A stretch of 64,000 nucleotides of DNA from Apophysomyces variabilis (GCA_002749535.1 MZZL01000401.1:1121165-1185164), one strand, 5' to 3'. Positions 30,701 through 43,224 are shown, counted from the first letter of the stretch. Numbers and translations are program-made. Notes: generated by a model from the letters alone, not told the origin.

Positions 30701-32422
30701 GGTAACTACCTATTGTTCGGATCGCCTTTAATAAGGAGGAGGCTTCTGAGAATCGATAACAGATGGTTTTTTGCGTCAGGAGCATCTATAATGCTGTCCA
30801 AGACATGTTGGAAAAGTATAGTTGGATCCTTTACTTCCTTATAACGAGTATCTTCGTCACCAAGTATATCGTTCAGATCGTTTTGTTCTGAAATTCTGTA
30901 AGTATCCACTTGTGTGTCAATAAACCGATAATTTATCTTTTCAAGCTTTCGTAAAATACGCTTGATGCCTGATGCATTAAACTGCTGGCGAATGTATACT
31001 CGAGCATGTATGTCTTTAGGAACATTGGTCAATGCATTAATGAGAAGGATGTTGGATAACTATAAAGATTGATATGTTACGTTGTTCCATTGCAAACATT
31101 ATATACCGAATATTCCTTCACAAAATTGCCAGGTAGTGAAGAGGTGTTTGGTAACGCCACGTCGGTATGCTTAGCTTCGAAAGACTGCACTAGCACGTCT
31201 TTTTCGATGAGTTGTTCAAGTTCTTTTAACCACGCATCGAATATACAGAGGTCGCCACGAGCACTTCGAAGCGATTCGAAGCCTTCCAATATATGATCGT
31301 AGACATGTCCTTCACAGTGACACAGGAATATTAGAAGTTCACACGCTAGTTTGCGACTATGTCTTTGTAAGCAGGAAAAAGAGTGGACAATAGTATGGAT
31401 ATAGTGGGGAGCAGCCAGGAATTCTTGTCTACCGCTCTTTGGTTCAGAAGCGACATGATTAGCTTAGTCGTTTTCCTTGTATTTCTTAGGGTTGAACTTA
31501 CAGAATTGTTTAAAACAGCCTTAATGCATTTTAGTATTTCTAGTTCGATAGTTTGATCCTTGCTTGCGCCTTTGCTGTGATCTTGTGTTAGATTATACTA
31601 GGAAAACGACGACTTATACCTGTCTTTTTGGGTGTTGATATGAGCTAAGCTGTTAATAAGAATATGAAGACCTTTCAAACTGATGAATTTCTCAACCCAG
31701 CTAAGGCAAAAGATAAGAATGGCCCCTATTATGCGCTAAATTGTTTGCTTACTCTACGGGCCTTGCACGTAAGCTGACTTGCAAGTTGGAAGTGATCGAT
31801 GGTGTGACAGCGCGCAGACCACTCTGCATCAACGCCCGAATGAAGTACTCAGGCGCAGTTTGGTCTGACAAAGCAAGTTCCATGTCACTTTTCTTCACGG
31901 ATCGTAGCCCATTCGAGTTCTCCATTAATAGCATGGAAGAGGATTTGCGTGTGAGATGCTCTACTTGCCGATCTTGATCGATCATAAGCCATTTCTTACT
32001 GGCATCCCACGACATCATCTCTTCTCTGATGTTTTCGTCCTGCAAACCGCGTCTCTCCTGAAAAATTGGTTAAGCCTCAATACTGTATTTTAGTAGCAGA
32101 TACACACTAACAACTCTTGGAAGAGTTCATCAAGTTCGTTGTCGTTTAACAGGACCTTATCCCCTTTGTCATTTGTGGAAGATAAACGTGATACGAAGGA
32201 TGGGTTGACTGGATGATTGAACCAGGTACACAACGCGTTAGTATTCTAAGGTGAAACCAAGTAGACGCGTCGCATATGTGCTCAGTAAGATAGCTTACAT
32301 GTCTCGAAGGATATCCCTTTATTTGCTGAGAATAATCCTGGCGAAAATCGTGATACTGATCGTGATTTTTTCGGTGAAGTTGTGGCTGGCCTTCTACTGA
32401 GACGTTCAAACAACTCCACCAT
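27742..32422 (-). CDS. Diaphanous-related formin (GBD-FH3-FH1-FH2), 21 exons
   Basis: 1,211 residues. Exons: 32422-32299, 32208-32108, 32057-31753, 31700-31620, 31574-31502, 31436-31107, 31059-30710, 30665-30412, 30364-30314, 30264-30112, 30071-29967, 29915-29889, 29842-29675, 29607-29257, 29207-28984, 28930-28844, 28801-28733, 28684-28601, 28550-28418, 28363-28062, 28005-27742. Nucleates and elongates actin filaments at sites of polar growth. Rho-binding/armadillo part (~60-455; SWVEKFISLKGLHILINSL, KLACELLIFLCHCEGH, IHARVYIRQQFNASG), coiled coil, FH1 with 15 consecutive prolines near 29690-29735, FH2 from ~720 (LKVLQWQKL, FLLTMMSIYRYQERLHFM, then LLLLIGNYMNASSFQGGAYG), and a basic C-terminal coil resembling a DAD tail (ELKALQEKKEKAEI). 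One 27-nt exon. Individual FH1 exon borders are less certain than FH2. Confidence 0.87.
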
Positions 32423-33344
32423 GAAGAAAGCACAGCGAAAGAAAATAAAATGAAAAAAAAATAGTTGAAAAATCCAGATCTAAAGACTGAAACCTCATCA
32501 ATCGAACAAGATGAGCCTTTACAGTCCGCTCCTGCTCTTTAATTAAACTGAAAAAGATGCCAGACTCAGCTACCCAAAGGAATGATCTAGGGGTTTGATC
32601 ATCCAATTTATATATGTTCCAAATTATTCTGCATTCATAAATAGGACAAGCTTATGTTTGATAGGAATCATATTGGGTGTCTTAAAGAGTGCATATGCGG
32701 TGATTGACGGATGGGAACTGCTGTAGCGTGGACCAACAGCAACTAAAAGAAATATGCTTTTCAAGCTCTTGTATGGGCAGTTACAAAAGACAGACACATA
32801 CTGATTACGTTGCTAATACTGAGGCTTAGTTCTCATTGTTCTCCCATCTTTGAAAATGTAGAAAATGGCATTGTGAAGCTAGTTTCGGAAATGAAACATA
32901 GTGTACTGTTCTTGGAATGAGTTATAGCCTATCCATATCTTAAAAAAGGCAAGCTCATTCATCTTATAGTACTCATAGAATAACATTACAGAACGCGTCT
33001 GCCTGTTGATAAGACGGTATGTTGTCTTAGTCGCCCTTTCTTTTGGTTTTATCCCTTACTGCATCTTTAATTACGTGATCTGTTGATACCTTCGTCAATT
33101 CAATGCACCACAAAACTACCTCGTAAGTCAAAGTCCATAGACAGGATAAGGTTTATTTTAGTGCACGATTCCAGTATGCTAGACCGACCTTTCAAGTATG
33201 AAATCATAAGAATATAGAGTGACATACTGGACTTTAATAGAAGGTAACAAGTCTCTTCGGCTCATTCCACCGCGTCTTATAGATCATAATCGCTTAGTAA
33301 CACTGGCAAAGTCATGTAGATTTCACTCACCTATGCGAACTAAG
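32423..33344. other. Intergenic: formin promoter side and sequence downstream of the Fanzor relic
   Basis: No protein gene recognised. A 66-codon minus-strand frame just upstream of the formin start is probably leader sequence. The part next to the Fanzor stop (about 32950-33344) is where the guide RNA of a Fanzor locus would be expected, since such RNAs extend past the 3' end of the nuclease frame. I could not recognise a conserved structure there. Confidence 0.4.
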
Positions 33345-36300
33345 TCACTTGCATGTGTTGCTTGGGGTTTGTCCCGGATATTGGTTTTTTCTTTGAAAAG
33401 GTGATGGTCGGTTATTGTTATTGAGAGCCATATGCTCTGCAATACGTCTAATATTTCTGCTGGTGTTACAATCGCGATTCCAAACCGTTTGCATTATTCC
33501 CAGTGCATGACGACATGCAACAACTGACCCAGCGATCCTTTTACGTTACGCAGTTTCTCTGCTCCACAGCCAGAACAAATTTTGGACGTTTTGAACTCGT
33601 CAACGTCTACGACCTTGCATCGTCCTCTGGCTTCATTCTCTTTAATCTTTCTTCTAATGATGTTGGAAATTTCTGCTCGTATGCCTTTCAAGGTGCTATT
33701 GATCATGGCACTTCCAGAAGCAAACAGTGGCTTTCTTTTCGTCGGATGCGGCGTAGCCTTTGACCATTCATTTCTACTGTCATAGTCAATCTTTTAAATT
33801 ATCTGTTGACTTTTATCTCGCAAATGTATTCGGCAGCCTTCGACAACTGGTTCTACTTCTATTTTCCAGGGAAGAGTCCAAACGACAACGACTTGTCCAT
33901 GTCAGCGACAAAGCATCTATTTTCACATTTTAACTCTTACCTCAGTTCAGTATCCGAAATTTCCGTTCGCTTAACAGTTCCTGCCTTGGTCTTGTTTTGT
34001 CGTTTCCGGCGTTTCTTCTTTTGCTTACGATGTCTTCTCTGATTTCTGGTATTTTTTGTAGGATATTTGCTGCCACCGAATATTAAACGTTCCGCAAACT
34101 CGTCACTAGCCTGTTGGCGACCAACATGTCTTCAATGATAGGTACATAAAGTTAATGATGCACATAGAATGACGATTTTAAGCTTACCGCCAAAAACGGA
34201 GGCTTGCATACCTACTGTCGTAGTATTCGTGTAATGTCGACATGTGCAACAATAAAAAGCAACCATAACGATCGAACTGAGATATACTGGCCGTCTTTGC
34301 GCTAGGCATATCTTTTTCGATTTGCTGAATCTTAGGCTTTTCGTTTTTCATACGGTCTATGATTGCTTTGCTTGCGTTGTAATGGGGCGAGGTGGTAAAA
34401 TTCTTTCGTGGATGATGATATGATCTCATGGCCATATTTTTCATGACAATTCCTGGCAACATACGCATCCGTTATCCCAGGATCTACGACTTTCAAGTCA
34501 AAGCCATGCAGATCCTCCTGAAAGTCCTTCATTGTTTTTGCCGACTTCTTATCTTCAGTCAAATGCTGCCTTTTCCTGGAGAACGTAAACGGCGCTATGT
34601 AACCGTCTGTTGCGAGTGTCCGAAACATTTTCTGGTTTGAGTTCTTCATTTCATCCAATGATCGTATTTCTTTTGTCTTTGTGAAATCAAACGATTCCCA
34701 AAACATTTCGTCTTTGTTTGCTCTTTGGCTAACTCCAACCAATGATGCTAACGTTTGGTGATCTATTTGGGTATATCGCCAGGTAGTTGCCGTTCGTGGC
34801 ATGATTGTAAATAGACGTTCGCTGGAACCTTGGATTTTTGGCATAAAAACCCCTCTGACCAATTTTCTAGCAGTTTTTGCCAAAAGCTTCTGTATATAAA
34901 CATAGTCTACTGAAGAAATATTATCTTCGAACACTGATCGTATCACTTCGTCGAATAAGTTTGGCGCATTAAGAGATGTTCGCTTGGCGCAAAGAATTAT
35001 ACATGTGACACCGTTGTCGTTTGCTTTTTCAAGCTATATCCCATTTTTAACATGATGAATCCCCTCATTTTTGTTTTGTTACCTTAGGTAAATCTTCGGC
35101 TAGACTACAAATAGCTTTTCAGGTCCTCCCTACCAAGAATGATTTTTTTCGTCCTGAACGATTCTTGAAACTCTAATTTTTCTTAAAATTTGCGAAATAA
35201 CCACCCTCGGGAAGGGATCGGCATCGGTTTTCGGACTGGTGTATCACCTAAAGGCTCGAGGTCCTCGAGGATTTCCTACAGAGGCCGCATATAGACATGA
35301 GGTTTAGCCGCCAGCTCGGTTGATGTGACAGGAACATTTTCAGGACGAATATTGACATTCTGCAAGACCGTATTGATTTCGATCTTGAATTCGTCCCTTG
35401 GCACAACTGAGTACAGATAATGTGGTTGTCCCTTTGCCCCAATGTCATAGGCAAACTTGGCCAGTTTCTTTATATCTTCCGTTGTGATATCTATCTTGAG
35501 CTTTTCCTGCGTTTGCACAAAGTGCGTTAACCTAAAAACATTGACAGGTGTTCTACTTGCCAGCTCAATTTGGAGACAGTATTTGATATACTTCTCCATA
35601 CGTTGACTATAATTTTCGACTACATGATTGGAATCCGCGACTGCCATTTGAACACATGTAGACGCGAAACAGTGTATTATATCACCAGATATGTCAACTA
35701 ACGGTTTATCGTCTTGGCCTGTCCTTAATTTCGCATATTCCTTGTAGACAGTGTACAAGTCTGCGAGAAAATTCTGGTTGCTGTAGTATTTGCCTTGAGG
35801 TGATGTTTCTCCCCAAAATCATTTGTCCGCATGCATAGAAAAAGTCCTTCTGAAAGCATAGATGCGGAATAGGCTTGCTGTTGAATAATCGCCAAAGGAC
35901 AAAGCGTGAAGAAAGTAGCTCAGTTTCTTGCGTCAAAGCTAAACCACATTTCATGCGTGAGAGTTCAGCACAACAAAAAGAGAATACTAACATCTTATAG
36001 ATGTGTGTAAGTCTCTTATTCTAAGCACTATGTTTTCGCTGCGCACCGCAGCCAAACTGATCTTTCTCGGGTACTGTAGAGGTGACTCCCCTAATCGTAC
36101 TTTGGCATCCCGATTTGGTTGCGACATGGCTTGGACACAGGCTGCTTGAACGGCGAGAATGTGATCGCATTGTCCTTGGCGACGAAATTTTATAGGTCTT
36201 GCAGTATTTGTTGGGATTGGTTATATAGACTTTATAGGATTCTTCGATTTTTGCAACTTTTTTTCGCCTCGCCTCGGTCTCCTACTTATCATCGGTCTTC

Positions 36301-36588
36301 TTTCTTTTCTTTCGGACAGGTGGAGCTGTAGTTGGTTCGCAGACTGTCTTCAGCCACTTCACGGTACTCTCTCACACTTGAGAAAGATCCACTTTGGCAA
36401 GAGTGTCTAATACAATATCTTAAAATAGTGAATCGCTAGTAAAAACGATACCTCCGTTATCGTCTTCATCAGTGTGATAACACTTCCGTTTTCTTACGTC
36501 TGCCATTGCCATTAAGAAGACGTCCTTGTACAATATATTTCGTCATACCTGTTCCTTTCATTGTTGATTTGCGCTTTTTAGGTGGCAT
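33345..36588 (-). pseudogene. Fanzor (eukaryotic TnpB-like) RNA-guided nuclease gene, decayed
   Basis: Read on the minus strand, a Fanzor-type protein can be followed from a Lys-rich nuclear-localisation-like start (MPPKKRKS, or MADVRKRK in the overlapping frame) to a stop at 33345. All three RuvC acidic residues are visible: Asp in VVDPGITDAYVA (~34483), Glu in VDVDEFKTSKICSGCG (~33597) and Asp in WNRDCNTSRNI (33471-33473). The first zinc-ribbon CxxC lies between the last two. Plausible introns exist near 34182-34120. Breaks: in-frame stops at about 36420, 36372, 36282 and 35277 and two further on, a frameshift near 34400, and another between LHVV and WNRD that removes the second CxxC. Fanzors are OMEGA-type nucleases that use a short RNA to cut DNA, usually carried by transposons. 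This copy cannot make a full protein. Confidence 0.82.
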
Positions 36589-37486
36589 CTTCTTGAAACT
36601 CGGAAGAAAAAAGAAGAAGCTTAAAGAAGAAAAGTGTAAAAGAAGATTGGAATAAAAGAAGGAAAATGATCAAACATATATGACAGAATAACTTTGTCAT
36701 AAATGACTGAATCATTATGATTAAGACCGTTATAAATTGATGTGGATATCTCTTCCTTTATAAAGGGAAACCATCTGACGCTCCTCTGACCATGATCAAT
36801 ACCGTTGGGCGAATCGCCGTAAAATATTCTCAAAAAAATTTGATGTATCGATCATTAACGCACAATTACACTGCTCATGATTGTTCTCCTTATGTATTAT
36901 TGCTTAGGTAGCTATATTTACCTTTGAGTCTGGTTCGTTCTTATGACAACAGTGGTCAACGAAATCTCCATGTCCAGTATGTAGAGAGATTGCTTGTATT
37001 GAGATATTCATATTTTACAGGTTCATGTTATCTTGATTAACGAAGGAATAAGTATTCAAATGTGCATTGATCGCAGCAACGCAGTTATACATATCCGTCA
37101 CGAAATGGATGGCCTATGCGTTTGAAGCGCTACCAAGCAACGTGGCAGAATAGTAAGACAACATTTATTGGCTCACCGAGAATGGTTAGTGTCTAAGCAA
37201 GTTAGATAATGTATTATGAAAACGAAACAAAAACATGCGAAGTAAGTGTCTTTCAAGCAAAGTCAAAATGGCGATAATTCCTCAAGGACATTTCGCAGTT
37301 TGACTATTTCCCAAGAAATCGAGTCGAGGTTACCCAGCAAATACATCCCAATAGTATAGCAACGACTATTCAGATTAATGCCTGTTTTACGGCCTCTTCA
37401 CTGCTTGTTAGGTATCCGGAGAAACAAAATAGCTTTCTCTTACATGCTTCAGTGATGGAAAAAGCGGATCGTGCAGGATCAAATTA
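36589..37486. other. Intergenic between the Fanzor relic and the CACTA left end
   Basis: Non-coding. Near 36752-36765 the minus strand has TTTATAAAGG, a TATA-like element about 165 bp upstream of the Fanzor start. No terminal repeat matching the 3' side of the Fanzor relic was found by eye, so the limits of its carrier element are unknown. Confidence 0.4.
36750..36768 (-). promoter_or_regulatory. TATA-like element upstream of the Fanzor relic
   Basis: CCTTTATAAAGG is a palindromic TATA box candidate 165-180 bp before the first plausible ATG of the relic. Position is suitable; function not shown. Confidence 0.3.
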
Positions 37487-37532
37487 CACTACGGGAAATG
37501 AGAAGTCTGCTCATATACGATGGAGGACTGGA
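37487..37532 (+). repeat. CACTA element left terminal inverted repeat
   Basis: 46 bp; matches the reverse complement of 43083-43128 with one A/G difference at position 15. Starts with the diagnostic CACTA. Confidence 0.92.
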
Positions 37533-37916
37533 AATATACAAATCTGGAAAAACACGTTTTTTCTAAAATTTAACAGATCCAGATTTTTGTATAATTCTTG
37601 TATATGAGCAGTATCGTATAGATCCAGACAAGTAGGGTATATCTCCAGGTTTTTGTACCACCTAGCAATATCCGTCTATGTACGTTTCTGTACTGTATAT
37701 CTATCCTTAAGCAGGTCTATTTCAGTATTGAACATTTACTATTATTGGTTGTCTACAACTATTGTCTAGCGCTTATTTGGCTTATTTATCGTACATGTGG
37801 ATGATGGTTTGTCGTTAGGAAACAGCACTATTTCCTGCCACAGCTCAATAGATAATGACAACAAGATCAACTTTTAGACGTAAAAAAAGCAATATATTTA
37901 TCAACAAAAAATGCTA

Positions 37917-38821
37917 TCAGTTTTTTGTACATTGGGAGCGCCCGGAAAGGTTAATCCTGCGCTTGCCGCTTGCTGGCAGGCAAGGCGCCTCTTCACTTTC
38001 GCTGGTCTCTTCTGGCGCGGCAGGATTAACCGGAGGACTACCAAGACTTGACAGATCATAATCGTCGAAGTCAATGGCAGCTTCATGAAGCATATTGCTG
38101 CAGGTGGCTGCTATAGTAATGAAAGTGTCAGTAAGATTCTTCAGCATTGAATACACAATTTCTTGTTTTACCATCATTTCCACCTGCAGATCTTTCTTTA
38201 TCGAACTTATTGTTCCAATGCTTTGCTATCATTAACTGAGCGCCCCAGAAGCCAGCACAGGCATTCAGAGAGATGCCCTCTGGCACCAGCTTCTCCTCCA
38301 ACAAAACATATCCCAAGCCTCGGATAGATGCTGGCACCAGACCCCAAGGCACAAAGGAGGAATTGGGAACATCAGCCTCCATAGCCTCCTTTATAGAAGC
38401 CACGACAAAGTACAGCAACGGCTTTGCTGTACTAATGCGCGCTTCTACCTGCGCCAAGGTTATCTCTTCACCAGCTTTGGCAGCTGCACCATGAATAAGG
38501 TCCTTGACCAACTGCCAGCTGAACTGCTTGTTGACGCCGTCCTTATCTTTTGGCTGGGGTACATTCCGCCCCTCTATAGCAATGGCCTGATCACCATTGC
38601 TAGGCCCCTGCTGGCCAATTATCTATCAAAGCCTAAATATTTTTATCATTAACCATCTATCTTACCTGGAAGCGACGAACTGTTTGTTCCAATTGCTGGA
38701 TAGTAACTGCTTGCTCCGCAATTACGTTCTTCAATTCCAAGAACTCTTGGGTCACCTTAGTGTTGAGATCCATAACTGCGATCAACAGGTTTTGGAGAGT
38801 GTTGTCGCGAGGAGAAGACAT
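37917..38821 (-). CDS. Second gene of the CACTA element, unknown function, frameshifted
   Basis: Exon 1 38821-38666 encodes a heptad-rich start (LLIAVMDLNTKVTQEF, then LKNVIAEQAVTIQQLEQTV), a probable coiled coil. After a 58-nt intron (38665-38608) exon 2 encodes a globular part (KPLLYFVVASIKEAMEADV, FVPWGLVPASIRGLGYVL, SLNACAGFWGAQLMIAKHW). The frame then shifts by one nucleotide near 38190-38215 into EMMVKQEIVYSMLKNLTDTF and an acidic, Pro-rich tail ending at 37917. Exon 2 is 691 nt, one more than a multiple of three, in line with a single indel. CACTA elements often have such an accessory DNA-binding protein (TnpA-like). That role is inferred from position only. I do not recognise a domain. 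Confidence 0.55.
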
Positions 38822-39754
38822 TGACGTGATGTTAATAGGAGGAACATGAGAACAGGCGAGAGTAAAAATCACCTTTGTTTCATGAGTAATTGCTCTCTTT
38901 AAATATCTGAGACAACGTGTACGGGTAGAAGCGGGTTGAGGTAGTTATTAATATCTTTGTAAGAGCCGTACGATTGGTACTGACACGTCTTTTTGTATTC
39001 TATATCCGCTAACGTCTCAGCAACAGATGAATACGATACAGACATATTAGTGTAAACTGATCTGAACAGTAATTACAATTGGTATGTTCATCTGGAGTCT
39101 AGCCTGACGTTTTATCCACTGAATATAGAGATGTAATCATGTCGATATGACTTCCACTTAGAAAATTTGGGATAATGTAGAAGAAGATCGCGTAACACAA
39201 GTTTTGGACAGGTTTAAAGTCCCACAGGGTAGAGTCGCGGCCCATGCAGTGCTGCGATCATCTTATGAGGCTTACGATTGAAACAAATCCAACGAAAATG
39301 TTGAAGCAATAAATTCCAGGAGAAGCCAGCAATGTTGAAGCACCGCCACGATGTGTGTGAAGTAAAATATATTAAGCCAACACAAAGAAGGAAAGAATAG
39401 AAAGAACTCGCCAAACAAAAGAATAAAACATCGGAGCTAAAAGAAAAATGGACGCTTAAACGTCCAAGCCAATAGGGAAAGGAGAGAAAGGTTGAAAGAA
39501 AAAGATTGAGCAAGGTCCGAGATTTACCTACTACTTCTTCCGCGTTTTTATCAATGTCTTACGAAAATGTCACTCAAGCGAACCTACCAAGAAATTCTTT
39601 TTTTTGCACGCTTTGCAAAGGACTCTACACCACCTATAAAGAAGGTTCTTTGTTACAACATAGGTGGGTATATCTATTCTAGCTGGGCTATGGTACTTAT
39701 AGTAAACGTAGATATCGCTGCGAGAAACAACAGTCTCGAAGTATCATCAATAAT
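38822..39754. other. Non-coding middle of the CACTA element
   Basis: Shared upstream region of the two divergent element genes. A short plus-strand frame near 39180-39290 and a minus-strand Phe/Leu-rich frame (39214-39513) show no family resemblance. Confidence 0.4.
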
Positions 39755-42613
39755 ATGATTAGTAAACGCCGCGCGTTGATGGATAAAATGAGCAGACGCA
39801 CGCAAGCAGGGAGGATAGAAACAGATAGCTACGATAACTTTTCGGATTACGATTTTGATCAACTAAATCAGGTTAATCCTTCGGGCACTAATGAGGTACA
39901 TATTGTGGTAACTAAAAGGAAGAGGCTGGGCTAACTGAGCCTTTAGGATACTGAATCTACCACCATGTACGAGACTGATGAGGAAATTTGTGAAGAGATG
40001 GAAATATGTATAAACGATACGGATGACAGCGATGATGACGTTGGATACTATGAAATTGATGTGGATTACATGGCAGAGGAAGAAGAGCCAGTTCAAGTCT
40101 GTCTGGATATCACCACACAAAGTCATGATCATATAGAAGTCGATCCTGAAGGCAGCATGGAAGAAGAAAATGAAAGCAACAGTGAGCTGCATCCGATCAC
40201 ATACAATTTTGCAGATGATGAAGATGATTTGGATCCATCCACTCTCTGCACTCTGAAATTACATGCTTTGGCTATCAAGCATTCTGTTAGCCGGGACTAT
40301 CAAGATAAGCAGATGAAATTGTTGAATAAATTCCATGCTTCTAGTAATGGAATTTCATTGAAGTCACCATTTCTAGCTAAGAAAGAACTGTACAAACTGT
40401 ATTCTATTGCCCCGAAGACGTACGATTGCTGCATTAATAGCTGTATGATGTACGAAGAGGATAATCACAGCGACTCATGTCAGATTTGCGGCGAACAACG
40501 GTATCAGGAAAATAGAAAACGGGATCGCCATAATGAAAACCTTCCGAGAGTGCCAAAGGCAACAGTTTCTCATTTATCTCTCAGTGCCCAGCTTGCTTGA
40601 TTAATATCGACAGACAGTACTCGAGATAAACTGTTGTATCGCGCCCGTAGAAATGAAAACCATGAAGGAGAATACCGTGACGTATTCGACGGCGCTATGT
40701 ATAGAGCCATTGCCAGTGAACTATTTCATGAACAATTAGACATCGCATTGGCTCTTTATACCGACGGATTTCGGCCATTCAAGCAGGGGTCCTACTGTAT
40801 GACCATCATCCATCTCGTAGTTTTGAACCTGCCGCCAGAAGAAAGATACGAGAAAAGAAATATGATACAATACTGCATTATCCCCGGTCCAAGAGCACCA
40901 CAAGATCTGTCTAGCTTTTTGCGTCCATTAATTGCTGAATTGGAAGTAATGCAACAAGCAGGTTTACAAGTGACCAAAGGCAGTAGAACATTCACATCCA
41001 AGGTGCATTTGTTACTAGCAACTGGTGATATACCTGCTGTCTCCAAGATGATGAATCACCGAGGACGCACGTACCATCTTGCCTGCAGACATTGTTTGAT
41101 TCATGATCAACGCGAAGAATTTTACGAAGAAATACAGCAGCGCTTCGGCAATGACAACATCAAAGTTGTCAAACAAGGACGCGGAATGGCTTTTTTACCA
41201 CTATCTTCACCAGCGCCTTTACGAACCAAAAGATCTATAAAGCTTGGCAACGAGGACCAGGGAATTTTTGCACCATCACCTTTCTCAAAGCTATATACAT
41301 TCAACAGTATATATTTCTTCGGTCTTGACGAGATGCATCTTATCGGACATGGAATAGCAAAACAAGTATGGGAATTGATTTCAGGGCGATTTGGAAAAGA
41401 AGGGAACCCATTGTATCTAGGCCCAGCCCTGCGGTCGCAGTTAGGTGAAGTTATGGCAAGGTCAAACGGTTCTCTTCCAACGACTTTCACCGGAAGATCA
41501 AAGAATCCTGAAACCTCCAGTGGCCATTTCCGAGCCGTCGATTGGGTTGACTTTCTCACGACAATAGTGCCAACACTCATAATTGAAAACATTCAAAACA
41601 AGCAAGCAAAACATGCATTCTTTTGCCTTTCTAAAGCATGCTCTCTTGCCTTGGAGTGGGAAATTGATGAGCAAAGTATCAGAACAATCGACAAGGACAT
41701 AAAGGAATGGCACACGTTCCTTGTAAACCAAGTCAAAGATCTCAAAATCCTCCCTGGCGTCTTCACAATTACTCAGCATTATTTAAGTCATATTGCAGCG
41801 ACTATACGACAGCTTGGACCACTACCAGCTTACAGTGCTAGGTGCATGGAAAGAGCAATCGGAGAATATGTTTCCTGTATAAAGTCGCGGTCAGCACCTG
41901 CCGCCAATGCCAGCAACATTCTATACAAGCTCGCTGCTGTTCGTCATTTTGATCGATTGCATTGCGAAACTGACTATGACAGCAATGTTCAAAGAACAGA
42001 GCGAGTATTGGTAATACCGGAGGACGAGGACTCCGCAGAGATATGGGGACCAATGAAGGTATCTGCTGTAGAAAAGGTCTCAGGAGTCGACTTGTATAAC
42101 CTTCTTTACAAATTCTGGTCGATATACCTGGAGGACCTCGATATCATTGAGCCAAAAATAACAGTTGGATCTCGACTATGGAAAAAGAATGGTGTAGTAA
42201 TGAGTTGTTCACAGTATCATAAAACGAATGGTCGTCTGAACTACTTTGTCAAGATGGAAATGGACGTGGATATCAACCGAACAGGCCAGATTCGTAGAAA
42301 GCCAAGAGCGTACTTCGGCGACGTCTTGTTCTACTTTCGTCATGTACAACAAGACAGTTTACAGCAACGTGGCATTACTCAACTACTGGCACTTGTCAAG
42401 ATCTACAAGTCGGAGCTGACACAGAACGGACTGCCATTTTTCCGGGAGAATGCCAGCACTGTACACTGTGTTGTCCGGTCAGAGGACATTGATTGTTTGT
42501 GTGGATGGATTCCATCAAATTCTGGCAGAAGGCATATAGTTTGGCCAAAAATGCTAGTGAGCATCAAGCAATCAGCTTTAAAGCTTGGAGATTTTTCTCA
42601 GCTAGATAATTAG
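39755..42613 (+). pseudogene. CACTA transposase (tnp2-like), intact except for one stop codon
   Basis: Two exons, 39755-39895 and 39947-42613 (51-nt intron), give 935 codons with a single in-frame TGA at 40598-40600 (codon 265). Acidic N-terminus, then a zinc-ribbon-like CCINSCMMYEE with SCQICGEQRY, then the tnp2 core: DIALALYTDGFRPFKQGSYC, LNLPPEERY, YCIIPGPRAPQDLSSFLRPL, FGLDEMHLIGHGIAKQVWEL, and a C-terminal region with FYFRHVQQDS. The transposase would bind the subterminal repeats and cut at CACTA ends. The frame is the same on both sides of the TGA, and a single CGA-to-TGA or TGG-to-TGA change explains it. Readthrough or a sequencing error are alternatives. Confidence 0.85.
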
Positions 42614-43082
42614 ATACGCTGAATAAACGTTTTATATGTTTTTAAAGTCCCAAACTATTAAAGAAATTACAGCATTGATTCCTTTATATAAGCATATTTA
42701 TGAATTGGATCTATCTAGTGACACGTTGCAGAATTTATGCTAAATGTATTTGATTTAGTCTGCATATACTCTGTATCAGCTCCCCTATACTTTCATATCT
42801 GGATATATACTACCTGAACTTTTCCAGATCTGAACGTATATTTCCAGGCCTGAGACATATACTTACAGATCTGTTACTCAAAACATATACTTGAACGAGT
42901 GGACCTACAAACATACAGTTATGCTACTCTTAACAAGTATAATGTCATTTCGTTTGTGAATTTATGTAATATTCCAGAAAAGTTATGCTCTGAATATATG
43001 AGACGTATCTTTTTCAGATATATCCAGATTTCGGTAGTTTAAATGGTATATTTCCAGTACTTAAATGCATCCAAAAGACATC

Positions 43083-43128
43083 TCCAGTCCTCCATCGTAT
43101 ATGAGCAGACTTCCCATTTCCCGTAGTG
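43083..43128 (-). repeat. CACTA element right terminal inverted repeat
   Basis: Reverse complement of the left end; ends CCGTAGTG on the plus strand. Confidence 0.92.
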
Positions 43129-43224
43129 AAAGTTTTCTGTCACGGCTTTTACGAATAAAGACACCGCTATCTAAGGATGGTCAGCCTTGGCCCAGCTCGC
43201 TTCGCAGCGCGCCCGCCTTCTCCC

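Larger units (their letters stand above)
37487..43128. mobile_element. CACTA-type (CMC superfamily) DNA transposon, 5,642 bp, nearly complete
   Basis: Both ends begin CACTACGGGAAATG and share 46 bp in inverse orientation with one mismatch. Inside the ends are many short direct and inverted subterminal motifs (variants of TATATCCAGATTT, TATATTTCCAGGCC, ATATGAGCAG), the arrangement CACTA transposases bind. The element carries a tnp2-like transposase (plus strand) and a second gene on the minus strand, as is usual for the group. No perfect target duplication is evident (TTA on the left, AAA on the right). Gene breaks are few, so it was active recently but this copy is probably dead. Confidence 0.88.

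Noticed and set aside
33503..34042. Plus-strand frames across the Fanzor relic
   Set aside because: Antisense shadows; the RuvC and zinc-ribbon motifs are on the minus strand.
40792..42053. Minus-strand frames inside the CACTA transposase
   Set aside because: Shadows of the coding strand.
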